Of a stretch of 64,000 nucleotides of DNA, positions 10,075 through 18,085 are shown one piece after another. Each line of letters starts with the position of its first letter. Position 1 is the first letter of the stretch. Made by a program: the position numbers and the translations under genes. Source of the DNA: Streptomyces sp. CB09001 (lineage in GTDB: Bacteria > Actinomycetota > Actinomycetes > Streptomycetales > Streptomycetaceae); assembly GCF_003369795.1 (NCBI RefSeq), contig NZ_CP026730.1, positions 3,472,001 through 3,536,000 of the forward strand. The letters are read 5' to 3'. Under the pieces are notes generated by a model. That model had not been told where the DNA came from and did not search any database. It saw only the letters and a program-made list of their open reading frames with translations.

Positions 10075-11172
10075 TCAGTCGCGGGGGAGCGGGCGGGCGT
10101 CGGGCGCCACATGGGTGGCAGGCGTCGCCCGTACGATCGTGATCAGACGGTCCGTCAGCTCCAGCCCGCCGACGGCCGGGTCGTCGTAGCCCAGGACCCG
10201 GTGCCCGCGCAGCACGCTCACCACCAGGTCGTCCACCTCCCGCAGGTGCTTGCCCACCTCGGCCTTTATGACGGGCCGTTCGACGAGGTCGAGTCCGCTG
10301 CCCTGGCTGATCAGGTCCTCCATGACCATGCCGGCGGCGGGGCTGAGCACGGAGAGCCCGAGCAGCCGCCCCGCGGCACTGGCGCTGGTGATCACGGCGT
10401 CGGCGCCGGACTGCTTCAGCAGCGGCGCGTTCTCCTCCTCGCGGACCGCGACCACGATCTTCGCCCCGCGGTTGAGCTGCCGGGCCGTCAGTGTGACCAG
10501 CACGGCCGTGTCGTCGCGCTGCGTGGCGATGATGATCTGCTTCGCCCGGTACGCCTCGGCCCGGTTGAGCACGTCGCTGCGGGTCGCGTCACCGACCACA
10601 CCCGCGTAGCCGTGGGCCGTCGCGGCCTCGATGGCCTTGCCGCTCGGGTCGACCACGACCACCTGGTCCTTGCGCAGCCCGGTCGCGCAGACGGTCTGGA
10701 TCGCCGACCGCCCCTTGGTTCCGAAGCCGACGACGACGGTGTGATCCCGCAAGGCGGACCTCCAGCGGTTCAGGCGCCACTCCTCCCGAGTGCGCTCGGT
10801 GAGGGCTTCCAGCGTGGTGCCGACCAGGATGATCAGGAAGAGCACGCGCAGGGGCGTGATGACGAAGATGTTGGTCAGCCGGGCGGCGTCGCTGACGGGC
10901 GTGATGTCACCGTATCCGGTGGTGGAGAGGGTGACGGTGGCGTAGTAGAAGGAGTCGAGGAGGTCGACGGAACCGTCGGAGTTGTCGGTGTAGCCGTCAT
11001 GGTCCGCGTACACGATGACGGCCGTCACGACGAGGACCACCAGGGCGATGGACAACCGCTTGGCGACCTGACGGAACGGATGCTCCACCAGTTTCCTGGG
11101 GAGCTTCACCTTGTGGGTCACGAAGTGCTCGTCCGCCTGACGCGCGATGGCGTCCTGGCCCGGAAGTTTCAC
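10075..11172 (-). CDS. Two-TM potassium channel with RCK (TrkA-N) domain
   Basis: About 365 residues. A membrane helix (SIALVVLVVTAVIVYA), a pore loop with the K+ selectivity filter TTGYGD, a second helix (NIFVITPLRVLFLIILVGTTLEAL), then a cytoplasmic RCK domain beginning VVVGFGTKGRSAIQTV with the Rossmann glycines and an acidic strand end (VVVDPSG), and a C-terminal TrkA-C-like part. Such MthK-like channels are gated by ligand binding to the RCK ring. GTG 11172 overlaps the moeA stop as GTGA; an upstream GTG at 11181 would add MFH. A parS site overlies this start. Confidence 0.9.
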   Translation of the reverse strand: MKLPGQDAIARQADEHFVTHKVKLPRKLVEHPFRQVAKRLSIALVVLVVTAVIVYADHDGYTDNSDGSVDLLDSFYYATVTLSTTGYGDITPVSDAARLTNIFVITPLRVLFLIILVGTTLEALTERTREEWRLNRWRSALRDHTVVVGFGTKGRSAIQTVCATGLRKDQVVVVDPSGKAIEAATAHGYAGVVGDATRSDVLNRAEAYRAKQIIIATQRDDTAVLVTLTARQLNRGAKIVVAVREEENAPLLKQSGADAVITSASAAGRLLGLSVLSPAAGMVMEDLISQGSGLDLVERPVIKAEVGKHLREVDDLVVSVLRGHRVLGYDDPAVGGLELTDRLITIVRATPATHVAPDARPLPRD

Positions 11173-11179
11173 GTGAAAC
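11166..11179. other. parS: parS, ParB binding site
   Basis: A perfect 14-bp palindrome GTTTCACGTGAAAC, identical to the Streptomyces parS consensus. Of the 16-bp bacterial consensus only the first base (11165) differs. It lies across the moeA stop codon and the channel start codon. Streptomyces parS sites cluster around oriC and nucleate the ParB segregation complex. Confidence 0.92.
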
Positions 11180-12578
11180 ACACCCCGATTCCGCCGGTGG
11201 CCCAGGGCAGGTCAAGCAGCTCGGCCTCCTGTCCCGACCGCGCACCGCCCGGGGGTACGACGGCCAGGGCGTCGGCGGCCGCGATGCCGCGCAGCATCGC
11301 CGGGCCGTTGTAGTGCAGCGGCACGGCGCCCTCGCCGCGCAGTACGACGGGCACGAGCCGGGTGTCGTACGGGTGCCCGTGCACGGCGTCCCGCAGCGGC
11401 AGCGTGTACGGCTCGGGCGCCGGGCGGGCGGCGAGCGTGCGCAGCAGCGGCTCGGCGAGGGTGAGCAGTCCGGAGACGGCGGCGAGGGGATTGCCGGGCA
11501 GCCCGACGAGGTGCTGGTCGTCCTTGAGACGGGCCAGCAGCATCGGGTGGCCGGGGCGGGCCTTGACGCCGTCCACGAGGAGTTCGGCGCCGATACGGCG
11601 CAGCGTCGGGTGGACGTGGTCGACCGGGCCCGCTGCGGTGCCGCCGGTCGTGACGATCAGGTCGGCCTCGGAGGTCGTGACGGCGCGGTGCAGGGCCTTG
11701 GCGTCGTCGCCGATCCGGCGGGCGGTGCGGACCTCGGCGCCGAGGGCGCGCAGCCACGGAGGCAGCATCGGGCCGAGCGCGTCCCGGATGAGTCCGTCGT
11801 GCGGGAGACCCTGGGTGAGCAGCTCGTCACCGAGGACCAGGACGTCGACGCGGGGGCGGGGTACCGCGGTGAGCGTGTCGTATCCGGCCGCCGCCGCCAG
11901 CCCCAGGACCGCCGGGGTCGCGAGGGTGCCGACGGGCAGCAGCTGGTCGCCGCTGCGGCACTCCTGGCCGCGGGGACGGATGTCCTGGCCGTGGACGACC
12001 TCGCGGGTGGGGTGCAGGCGTCCGCGTTCGTCGGAGCGGCCGTGCTCGGTGCGCAGTACGGCGGTGGTGTCCGGGGGGATCCGTGCGCCGGTGGCGATGC
12101 GGACGGCCTCGCCGTCGGTCAGGGGCGCGGGCGCCGCGTGTCCGGCCAGGACCCCCTCGTCGCGCACCGCCCAGGGGCCCGGTCCGGCGACGGCCCAGCC
12201 GTCCATCGCGGAGGTGTCGAAGGAGGGCAGGTCGGTGAGAGCGGCCAGGGGTGCGGCCAGGGTGAGGCCGAGGGCCGTGTCGAGAGGCACGGCGACGGGG
12301 GTGCGGCGGGCGGCACGGGCGGCGGTGCGGGCGGCGCGCTCCGCGGTCGCCCGGGCCTCGGGCCAGGGGGTGGCGTGGTGGTGCGCGTCCGCCGGGTGGT
12401 GCGGGGCGGGCGCACCTTGGCCGCCGTGACCACCTTGTCCGTCGCGTCCTCCGTGACCTCCGTGGCCGCCGTGACCGCCGTGACCGCCGTGACCCGGGTT
12501 CTCCCTCACGAGGGCGAGCGCCTCCTCGACATCGAGGTCCTCGGCCTCCGCGTCGGCACGCGTGCCGGGGGAGGTCAT
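11169..12578 (-). CDS. moeA: Molybdopterin molybdenumtransferase MoeA with a His/Gly-rich insertion
   Basis: 469 residues, starting inside the stop of the upstream guanylyltransferase-like gene (ATGA). The conserved MoeA body is clear: LPSFDTSAMDGWAV, GEAVRIATGARIP, then the MoaB-like domain with VDVLVLGDEL, IVTTGGTAAGP and GLPGNPLAAVSGLL. MoeA inserts molybdate into adenylylated molybdopterin. Residues about 30-75 are unusual: GHGGHGGHGGHGGHGG followed by further Gly-Gln-His and PHHPADAHHH. This metal-binding-looking run is absent from typical MoeA proteins and may serve as a metal buffer or be neutral length variation. Confidence 0.9.
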   Translation of the reverse strand: MTSPGTRADAEAEDLDVEEALALVRENPGHGGHGGHGGHGGHGGRDGQGGHGGQGAPAPHHPADAHHHATPWPEARATAERAARTAARAARRTPVAVPLDTALGLTLAAPLAALTDLPSFDTSAMDGWAVAGPGPWAVRDEGVLAGHAAPAPLTDGEAVRIATGARIPPDTTAVLRTEHGRSDERGRLHPTREVVHGQDIRPRGQECRSGDQLLPVGTLATPAVLGLAAAAGYDTLTAVPRPRVDVLVLGDELLTQGLPHDGLIRDALGPMLPPWLRALGAEVRTARRIGDDAKALHRAVTTSEADLIVTTGGTAAGPVDHVHPTLRRIGAELLVDGVKARPGHPMLLARLKDDQHLVGLPGNPLAAVSGLLTLAEPLLRTLAARPAPEPYTLPLRDAVHGHPYDTRLVPVVLRGEGAVPLHYNGPAMLRGIAAADALAVVPPGGARSGQEAELLDLPWATGGIGVCFT

Positions 12579-13552
12579 CACGCGTCCGGACGGGTGTCGG
12601 GGGTGGCGTCGGGAGCCACGTCGGGCTCGCCCTGCGCAGGGCCGGGCCCGGTGTCGGCGGCCTCCTCCGCCCAGCGCTGGGCCAGGGCGGCGGCCTTGCG
12701 GGCGGTCTCGGCGACGGCCTCGGGCCCTCCTCCGGACCGCCCGGCCGCGTAGCCGACGAGGAAGGTGGTCAGCGGGGCGGCCGGCCGGGCCACCCCGTGG
12801 GCGGCGTCGCGCGCGAGATCGAGCAGGATCCCGGTGTCGACGTCCAGGTCGATGCCCAACTCGTCCTTGGCTGCGGAAATCCATTCATCCAACACGTGAC
12901 CATGCTCCCTGATGCGTGCCCTTGCGGTGGCGAGGTCGTCCCAGGTGTCGCAGTCGAAGGAGGCGACGGCGTCCGGGACGCGGGTGAGGCGCAGAGCGCC
13001 GGTCAGGCGGCGCAGCGGCAGCCCGGTGAGGTCCGGCCGGCCCGCCCGCTCCGTCCGGTCGCGGGCCAGCGCGGCGAGGCCGCGGCGCAGCGCGGGCGCG
13101 CGGTAGGCGGCGACGAGGGGCTGGTCGCGGCCGTCGGCGTCGGTGAGCAGCGCCCCGTCGGTGTCCCCCTCGGCGAGGACCGACAGCAGCCGCCCGACGG
13201 CCGGCCCGGCGAGGAACGGCAGGTCGGCGGAGAGCACCACGACGCGTTCCGCCGTGGTGTGCCGCAGTCCGGCGGCGAGGGCGGCGAGCGGTCCGCCGCC
13301 GGGCGGGTCCTCGCGTGCCCAGGTCACCGGGCGCGCGGTGGGCCGGGGATCGGCGACGACGACCGTCGTGCGCGCTCCGGCGCAGGCGGCGAGCACCCGG
13401 TCGAGGAGCGCGCGTCCGCCCACCCGCAGGCCGGGCTTGTCCGCGCCCCCGAGCCGCCGGGCCGCTCCGCCGGCGAGCACGACGGCGTCGTACCCGGCGG
13501 GGCCGGGACCGGTGTCGGCGCCTGGGTCGCCGGGGGGCTCGTACGCGGTCAC
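12578..13552 (-). CDS. MobA-like nucleotidyltransferase fused to a DUF6457-type domain
   Basis: 324 residues from GTG 13552. The N-terminal part (about 18-215) has the MobA signature AVVLAGGAARRLGGADKP, then VVVLSADLPFL, matching molybdenum cofactor guanylyl/cytidylyltransferases that add a nucleotide to molybdopterin. The C-terminal about 110 residues (VLDEWISAAKDELGIDLD ... FLVGYAAGR) form a separate alpha-helical domain seen fused or adjacent in actinomycetes (DUF6457). It is coupled to moeA by ATGA, fitting a shared role in cofactor maturation. Confidence 0.85.
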   Translation of the reverse strand: MTAYEPPGDPGADTGPGPAGYDAVVLAGGAARRLGGADKPGLRVGGRALLDRVLAACAGARTTVVVADPRPTARPVTWAREDPPGGGPLAALAAGLRHTTAERVVVLSADLPFLAGPAVGRLLSVLAEGDTDGALLTDADGRDQPLVAAYRAPALRRGLAALARDRTERAGRPDLTGLPLRRLTGALRLTRVPDAVASFDCDTWDDLATARARIREHGHVLDEWISAAKDELGIDLDVDTGILLDLARDAAHGVARPAAPLTTFLVGYAAGRSGGGPEAVAETARKAAALAQRWAEEAADTGPGPAQGEPDVAPDATPDTRPDA

Positions 13553-13655
13553 CCCCCGAGTATGGGGCCCTGCGCGATCACAGGGAACGCGGCGGAGCCC
13601 GCGTGATCGGAGTGTGCGCGGACACACCGTCATCCTGTGGGCGTCATCACCCCGG

Positions 13656-15176
13656 TCACAGGGTCCGCAGCAGCACCGCCGGCTGTTCCACGCAGTCCGC
13701 CACGTACCGCAGGAAACCACCCGCCGTACCGCCGTCGCACACCCGGTGGTCGAAGGTGAGCGAAAGCTGCACCACCTGACGCACCGCCAGCTCGCCCTCG
13801 TGCACCCAGGGTTTGGGGACGATGCGGCCGACGCCGAGCATGGCCGCCTCGGGGTGGTTGATGATCGGCGTGGAGCCGTCGACGCCGAACACGCCGTAGT
13901 TGTTCAGCGTGAAGGTGCCGCCGGTCAGCTCACCCGGCGTCAGCCGGCCCCCGCGCGCCGCCTCGGTCAGCCGGACGAACTCCGCGGTGAGCGCTTCGGC
14001 GTCGCGCGTGTGCACGTCCCGGACGACGGGCACGACCAGGCCCCGGTCCGTCTGGGCGGCGAAGCCGAGGTGGACCCGGTCGAGCCGGACGATCTCCCGG
14101 GCCTCGGTGTCGACCGTCGAGTTCAGCTCCGGGAACCGGGCCAGGGCGGCCGTGCAGATCCGGGCCAGCAGGGCGACCAGGGAGATCTTCGGGCCGCCGG
14201 ACGCGTTCATCGCGGTGCGCGCCCGCATCAGCTCGGTCGCGTCGGCGTCCACCCAGCAGGTCGCGTCCGGGATCTCGCGCCGACTGCGGGAGAGCTTGTC
14301 GGCGACGGCTCCGCGCACGCCCTTGAGGGGGACGCGGGTGCCGTCGGAGCGCGCGGCGGAGGATGCGGCGGACGCGGAGGAGAGGGCGGCGGACGCGGCA
14401 TCCGGCACCCGGCTCGTCCCGGCCTCCGTCTCCGCCGTGCGGCCGCCCTGTGCGGCGGCGGCACGCAGCGCGTACTCGACGTCCGCGCGCAGGATCAGCC
14501 CGTCCGGTCCCGAACCGGTCAGCTCCCGCAGATCCAGGTCGTGCTGCCGGGCAAGCCTGCGCACCAGCGGGGAGATGACCGGGACCGGTCCGTCCACCGG
14601 CTCGGCGGTACGCACCGGTCCGTCCACCGGCTCGGCGGTACGCACCGGTCCGTCCACCGGCTCGGCGGTACGCACCGGTCCGTCCACCGGCTCGGCGCCG
14701 CGGACCCGGCCGTTCGCCCGTTCGGACGCGCCGGTGGCGGCCTGGTGCCCGGGCCGCACCCTGCGCCGCCGCGCGGGCGCCTCGGAGGTGCCGTAGCCCA
14801 CCAGGACGTTGCCGGAGCCCTCCGCCTTCCGCTCCGCGGCGGGCGTCTCGGCGACCGGTGTCCCGGCGGCACCGCCACCGGAGTCCCGCGCCGGGCCGGC
14901 GCCCACCGCTGCGGCCCCGCCCACCGCGACGGTCACCAGCGGCGCCCCCACGGGCAGCTCCGTGCCCTCCTCGCCGAAGCGGGCGGTGACCACACCGCCG
15001 TAGGGGCAGGGCACCTCGACCATCGCCTTGGCCGTCTCGACCTCGACGACCGGCTGGTCCACGGCGACCACGTCGCCGACCTCGACCAGCCAGCGCACGA
15101 TCTCCGCCTCGGTGAGCCCCTCACCGAGGTCGGGCAGCTTGAACTCCAGGCTGTGCCCGTCAGAAGCGTGTGCCAT
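13656..15176 (-). CDS. bkdC: Branched-chain alpha-keto acid dehydrogenase E2 (dihydrolipoyl acyltransferase)
   Basis: 506 residues. Lipoyl domain at 10-85 with the lipoylated Lys in VETAKAMVEV, a peripheral subunit-binding domain near 230-265 (ISPLVRRLARQHDLDL), and the CoA-acyltransferase core ending with the catalytic HxxxDG motif (DHRVCDGG). It transfers the branched acyl group from E1 to CoA, giving isobutyryl-, isovaleryl- and 2-methylbutyryl-CoA for fatty acid and polyketide starters. The linker holds four copies of a ten-residue unit (TAEPVDGPVR). It is the last gene of the bkdABC operon, starting within the bkdB stop (ATGA). Confidence 0.94.
   Translation of the reverse strand: MAHASDGHSLEFKLPDLGEGLTEAEIVRWLVEVGDVVAVDQPVVEVETAKAMVEVPCPYGGVVTARFGEEGTELPVGAPLVTVAVGGAAAVGAGPARDSGGGAAGTPVAETPAAERKAEGSGNVLVGYGTSEAPARRRRVRPGHQAATGASERANGRVRGAEPVDGPVRTAEPVDGPVRTAEPVDGPVRTAEPVDGPVPVISPLVRRLARQHDLDLRELTGSGPDGLILRADVEYALRAAAAQGGRTAETEAGTSRVPDAASAALSSASAASSAARSDGTRVPLKGVRGAVADKLSRSRREIPDATCWVDADATELMRARTAMNASGGPKISLVALLARICTAALARFPELNSTVDTEAREIVRLDRVHLGFAAQTDRGLVVPVVRDVHTRDAEALTAEFVRLTEAARGGRLTPGELTGGTFTLNNYGVFGVDGSTPIINHPEAAMLGVGRIVPKPWVHEGELAVRQVVQLSLTFDHRVCDGGTAGGFLRYVADCVEQPAVLLRTL
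14581..14700. repeat. Four 30-bp tandem repeats in the bkdC linker
   Basis: Units 14581-14610, 14611-14640, 14641-14670 and 14671-14700 are nearly identical (the first and last differ at their outer ends) and encode the repeated decapeptide TAEPVDGPVR in the E2 inter-domain linker. The near-perfect identity suggests recent slippage or unequal exchange. Confidence 0.9.
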
Positions 15177-16180
15177 CAGCTTTCGGCCTCCCACTGCAGG
15201 CGCCCCACGGCGTCCAGGATCCGGTCCACACCGGGCAGGTGGTGACGCTCCAGCATCGGCGGAGGATACGGGATGTCGAACCCGGCCACACGCAGCACCG
15301 GCGCCTCCAGGTGGTGGAAGCAGCGCTCCGTGACCCGGGCCGCGATCTCCCCGCCCGGGCCCCCGAAGGAACCCGACTCGTGGACGACGACCGCGCGTCC
15401 CGTCCGCCGCACCGAAGCGCACACCGTCTCGTCGTCGAACGGCACCAGGGAGCGCAGATCGACGACTTCGAGGTCCCACCCCTCGGCCCGGGCCGCCTCG
15501 GCCGCCTCCATGCAGACGGCCAGCGACGGCCCGTACGTGATGAGCGTGGCGCTCCGGCCGGAGCGCCGCACCACCGCGCGGCCCATCGGCTCAACGGACG
15601 TCGGCTCCTCGGGGTTCCACGTGTCCTTCGACCAGTACAGCCGCTTCGGTTCGAGGAAGACCACCGGGTCGTCGGAGGCGATGGAGGCGCGCAGCAGCCC
15701 GTAGGCGTCGGCGACCGTCGCGGGCGTGACGACATGGAGCCCCGGAGTCGCCATGTAGTACGCCTCGGACGAGTCGCTGTGGTGCTCGACGCCGCCGATG
15801 CCGCCGCCGTAGGGGATGCGGATGGTCAGCGGCAGGGGCAGCTTTCCGCGCGTGCGGTTGCGCATCTTGGTGACATGGCTGACGACCTGCTCGAACGCCG
15901 GGTAGGCGAAGGCGTCGAACTGCATCTCGACGACCGGGCGAAGCCCGTACATCGCCATGCCGACGGCCGTGCCGAGGATGCCGGCCTCGGCGAGCGGGGT
16001 GTCCGTGCAGCGGTCCGCGCCGAACTCCGCGGCGAGGCCGTCGGTGATCCTGAAGACGCCGCCGAGCGTGCCCACGTCCTCGCCGAGGACGTGCACGGCC
16101 GGGTCGGCGGCCATGGCGTCGCGCAGCGCGCGTGTGAGGGCCTGCGCCATGGTGGCCGGCTTGACGGCGACGGTGGTCAT
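15176..16180 (-). CDS. bkdB: Branched-chain alpha-keto acid dehydrogenase E1 beta subunit
   Basis: 334 residues, the usual length. The transketolase pyrimidine-binding fold is evident: ALRDAMAADPAVHVLGEDVG, then GTAVGMAMYGLRPVVEMQFDAF, then IRIPYGGGIGG and the C-terminal domain with SLAVCMEAAEAARAEGWDLEVVDLRSL. With BkdA it forms the alpha2beta2 thiamine diphosphate decarboxylase that attacks the keto acids of Val, Leu and Ile. It overlaps bkdA and bkdC by four bases on either side, so the three subunits are translated as a coupled set. Confidence 0.95.
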   Translation of the reverse strand: MTTVAVKPATMAQALTRALRDAMAADPAVHVLGEDVGTLGGVFRITDGLAAEFGADRCTDTPLAEAGILGTAVGMAMYGLRPVVEMQFDAFAYPAFEQVVSHVTKMRNRTRGKLPLPLTIRIPYGGGIGGVEHHSDSSEAYYMATPGLHVVTPATVADAYGLLRASIASDDPVVFLEPKRLYWSKDTWNPEEPTSVEPMGRAVVRRSGRSATLITYGPSLAVCMEAAEAARAEGWDLEVVDLRSLVPFDDETVCASVRRTGRAVVVHESGSFGGPGGEIAARVTERCFHHLEAPVLRVAGFDIPYPPPMLERHHLPGVDRILDAVGRLQWEAES

Positions 16181-17346
16181 CGGTGTCCGCCTTCCTGTGG
16201 ACCGGACGCGGAACCCGTCTCGGACTCGGCCTCGGCCGCCAGCTCCGCGCTCAGCTGGGCCCGCTGCTCGCGCAGTTGCGGTGTGGGCTCGGCGTAGACG
16301 TGGTCGAACAGGTCCAGGGGGTTCAGCTCGGGGTCCTGGTTCATGCGGGCACGCAGGTCGGCGGCCATGGTCTCGGCGTCCTCGCGGGCGGCGCGGATGC
16401 CGTCCTCGTCGAGCAGCCCGCGCTCGGTCAGCTCCCGCTCCAGCAGCTCGACCGGGTCGTGCCGGCGCCAGGTCTCCACCTCGGCGTCGCCCCGGTAGCG
16501 CGTGGCGTCGTCGGCGTTGGTGTGCGCCTCGACGCGGTACGTCACCGCCTCCACCAGCGTGGGACCGCCGCCCGCGCGGGCGTGCCGCACGGCGTCGGAC
16601 AGGACCTCGTGCACCGCGGCGGCGTCGTTGCCGTCGACCAGGCGGCCGGGCATCCCGTAGCCGACGGCCTTGTGGGCCAGCGACGGGGCGGCGGTCTGCT
16701 TGTCGAGCGGGACGGAGATCGCGAAGCCGTTGTTCTGCACGAGGAAGACGACCGGGGCCCGCCAGACGGCGGCGAAGTTCAGCGCCTCGTGGAAGTCGCC
16801 CTCACTGGTGCCGCCGTCGCCGACCATGGCCAGGGCGACCACGTCGTCGCCCTTGAGGCGGGCGGCGTGGGCGAGGCCCACGGCGTGCGGCAGCTGGGTG
16901 GCCAGCGGCGTGGACAGCGGGGCGACCCGGTGCTCGTAGGGGTCGTAGCCGGTGTGCCAGTCGCCGCGCAGCAGGGTGAGGGCCTCGACGGGGTCGACGC
17001 CGCGGGAGACGACCGCGAGGGTGTCGCGGTAGCTGGGGAAGAGCCAGTCGCGCTCCTGAAGGGCCAGCGCGGCGGCGATCTCGCACGCCTCCTGGCCGGT
17101 GCTGGAGGGGTAGACGGCCAGCCGGCCCTGCTTGGTCAGCGCCGTGGCCTGCGCGTTGTAGCGCCGGCCGCGCACCAGCCGGGCGTACAGCGTGCGCAGC
17201 AGCTCGGTGTCGGCGCGGTCCGCGGCCTTGGTGCCGAGGACTCGGTAGGGCTCCGTGTCGGGCAGCAGCGGCGCGGGGTCGGTTCGGGGCTGCCAGGCGG
17301 GCGGCGGTGTGGGCCGGTACGCGCCCCGCTGCTCCATGACCGTCAT
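16177..17346 (-). CDS. bkdA: Branched-chain alpha-keto acid dehydrogenase E1 alpha subunit
   Basis: 389 residues. The thiamine diphosphate motif is present as AMVGDGGTSEGDFHEALNFAAV followed by VVFLVQNNGFAIS, and the E1-alpha heterotetramer segment with HTNADDATRYR near the phosphorylation-loop region. The ATG at 17346 is chosen because GAGGAGGTG lies about six bases upstream; a second ATG at 17337 is possible. First gene of bkdABC, divergent from the Lrp-type regulator. Together with the possible second set at the left window edge, this would mirror the two bkd loci known a short distance apart in Streptomyces. Confidence 0.94.
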   Translation of the reverse strand: MTVMEQRGAYRPTPPPAWQPRTDPAPLLPDTEPYRVLGTKAADRADTELLRTLYARLVRGRRYNAQATALTKQGRLAVYPSSTGQEACEIAAALALQERDWLFPSYRDTLAVVSRGVDPVEALTLLRGDWHTGYDPYEHRVAPLSTPLATQLPHAVGLAHAARLKGDDVVALAMVGDGGTSEGDFHEALNFAAVWRAPVVFLVQNNGFAISVPLDKQTAAPSLAHKAVGYGMPGRLVDGNDAAAVHEVLSDAVRHARAGGGPTLVEAVTYRVEAHTNADDATRYRGDAEVETWRRHDPVELLERELTERGLLDEDGIRAAREDAETMAADLRARMNQDPELNPLDLFDHVYAEPTPQLREQRAQLSAELAAEAESETGSASGPQEGGHR

Positions 17347-17406
17347 GACGGCACCTCCTCGTGGGAGACGGCTACGGGCTCGCCACGGGTGTGACGGGCC
17401 TCACCT

Positions 17407-17420
17407 ACCGATTGTTCGGT
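17407..17420. promoter_or_regulatory. Operator-like inverted repeat in the bkdA/bkdR intergenic region
   Basis: ACCGATTGTTCGGT, arms ACCGA and TCGGT around TTGT, 61 bases upstream of bkdA. The same element with one base changed stands at 20277-20290 between the 3-hydroxyacyl-CoA dehydrogenase gene and paaN. It resembles the core ACCGNNCGNNCGGT of PaaR (TetR family) sites described in Corynebacterium. Confidence 0.6.
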
Positions 17421-17449
17421 CGCCGGCACATTTTGGCTACATGCGGCCC

Positions 17450-17481
17450 CAGGCTGTGGACAAACGGTTCTCCACAGCCTG
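17450..17481. promoter_or_regulatory. Inverted repeat containing two DnaA-box-like sequences
   Basis: Perfect 11-bp arms CAGGCTGTGGA (17450-17460) and 17471-17481, ten bases apart. The left arm with the loop contains TGTGGACAA (17455-17463), the exact reverse of the DnaA box TTGTCCACA. The right arm contains TTCTCCACA (17468-17476), one mismatch. It could equally be a site for the Lrp-type regulator encoded 41 bases downstream. Confidence 0.6.
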
Positions 17482-17521
17482 TGATGGACGCAGTACGTCC
17501 ATGAGGGGAAGGCGGGGGCGC

Positions 17522-18040
17522 GTGGCATCTGAACAAATGGCCGACCGCCCCGGGGAGGGCGGCGGCCCCGACGAGCCCGGTGCCCCGCCGCCCGCGCGCC
17601 CGCTGGACGCCATCGACCAGGACATCCTGCGCATGCTCCAGGCGGACGGCCGGGCCTCGATACGGTCGGTCGCGGAGCGGGTGCACGTCTCGCGCGCGAA
17701 CGCCTACGCCCGCATCAACCGGCTCGTCGAGGACGGTGTCATCCGCGGCTTCGGCGCCCGCGTCGACCACGAGCGCGCCGGGCACGGCACCTCGGCCTAC
17801 ATCACCCTGAAGATCGTCCAGAACTCCTGGCGGACGGTCCGCGCCCAGCTGCGGCAGCTGCCCGGGGCCTCGCACATCGCCCTGGTGGGCGGCGACTTCG
17901 ACGTCCTGCTGCTGGTGCACACCCCGGACAACCGGGCCCTGCGCGAGCTGGTGCTCAGCCGCCTCCAGGCCATCCCCGAGGTGCTCAGCACCCGCACCCT
18001 GCTGGTCTTCGAGACCGAGGACCTCGAACCGCAGGGCTGA
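17522..18040 (+). CDS. bkdR: Lrp/AsnC-family regulator of the bkd operon
   Basis: About 172 residues from GTG 17522 with AGGGGAAGG nine bases upstream; ATG 17501 and ATG 17537 are alternatives. N-terminal Lrp helix-turn-helix (LDAIDQDILRMLQADGRASIRSVAERVHVSRANAYARINRL) and a C-terminal RAM/AsnC ligand-binding half (GHGTSAYITLKI ... VGGDFDVLLLVH). Divergent orientation to bkdA matches BkdR of S. coelicolor, which represses bkd and responds to amino acids. The N-terminal about 28 residues are an acidic/Pro extension. Confidence 0.9.
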   Translation: MASEQMADRPGEGGGPDEPGAPPPARPLDAIDQDILRMLQADGRASIRSVAERVHVSRANAYARINRLVEDGVIRGFGARVDHERAGHGTSAYITLKIVQNSWRTVRAQLRQLPGASHIALVGGDFDVLLLVHTPDNRALRELVLSRLQAIPEVLSTRTLLVFETEDLEPQG

Positions 18041-18085
18041 CCGGCGGCCGGTCCGGCGGCCCAGGACCCGCCCGTCCCGGGCGGC

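Noticed and set aside
14581..14700. Regular 30-base repeats that could suggest a CRISPR array.
   Set aside because: The repeats are directly adjoining without spacers and are in frame inside bkdC.
15610..15625. GGTTCCACGTGTCC, a parS-like core inside bkdB.
   Set aside because: Only the CACGTG centre matches; the flanks differ from the consensus at several positions.
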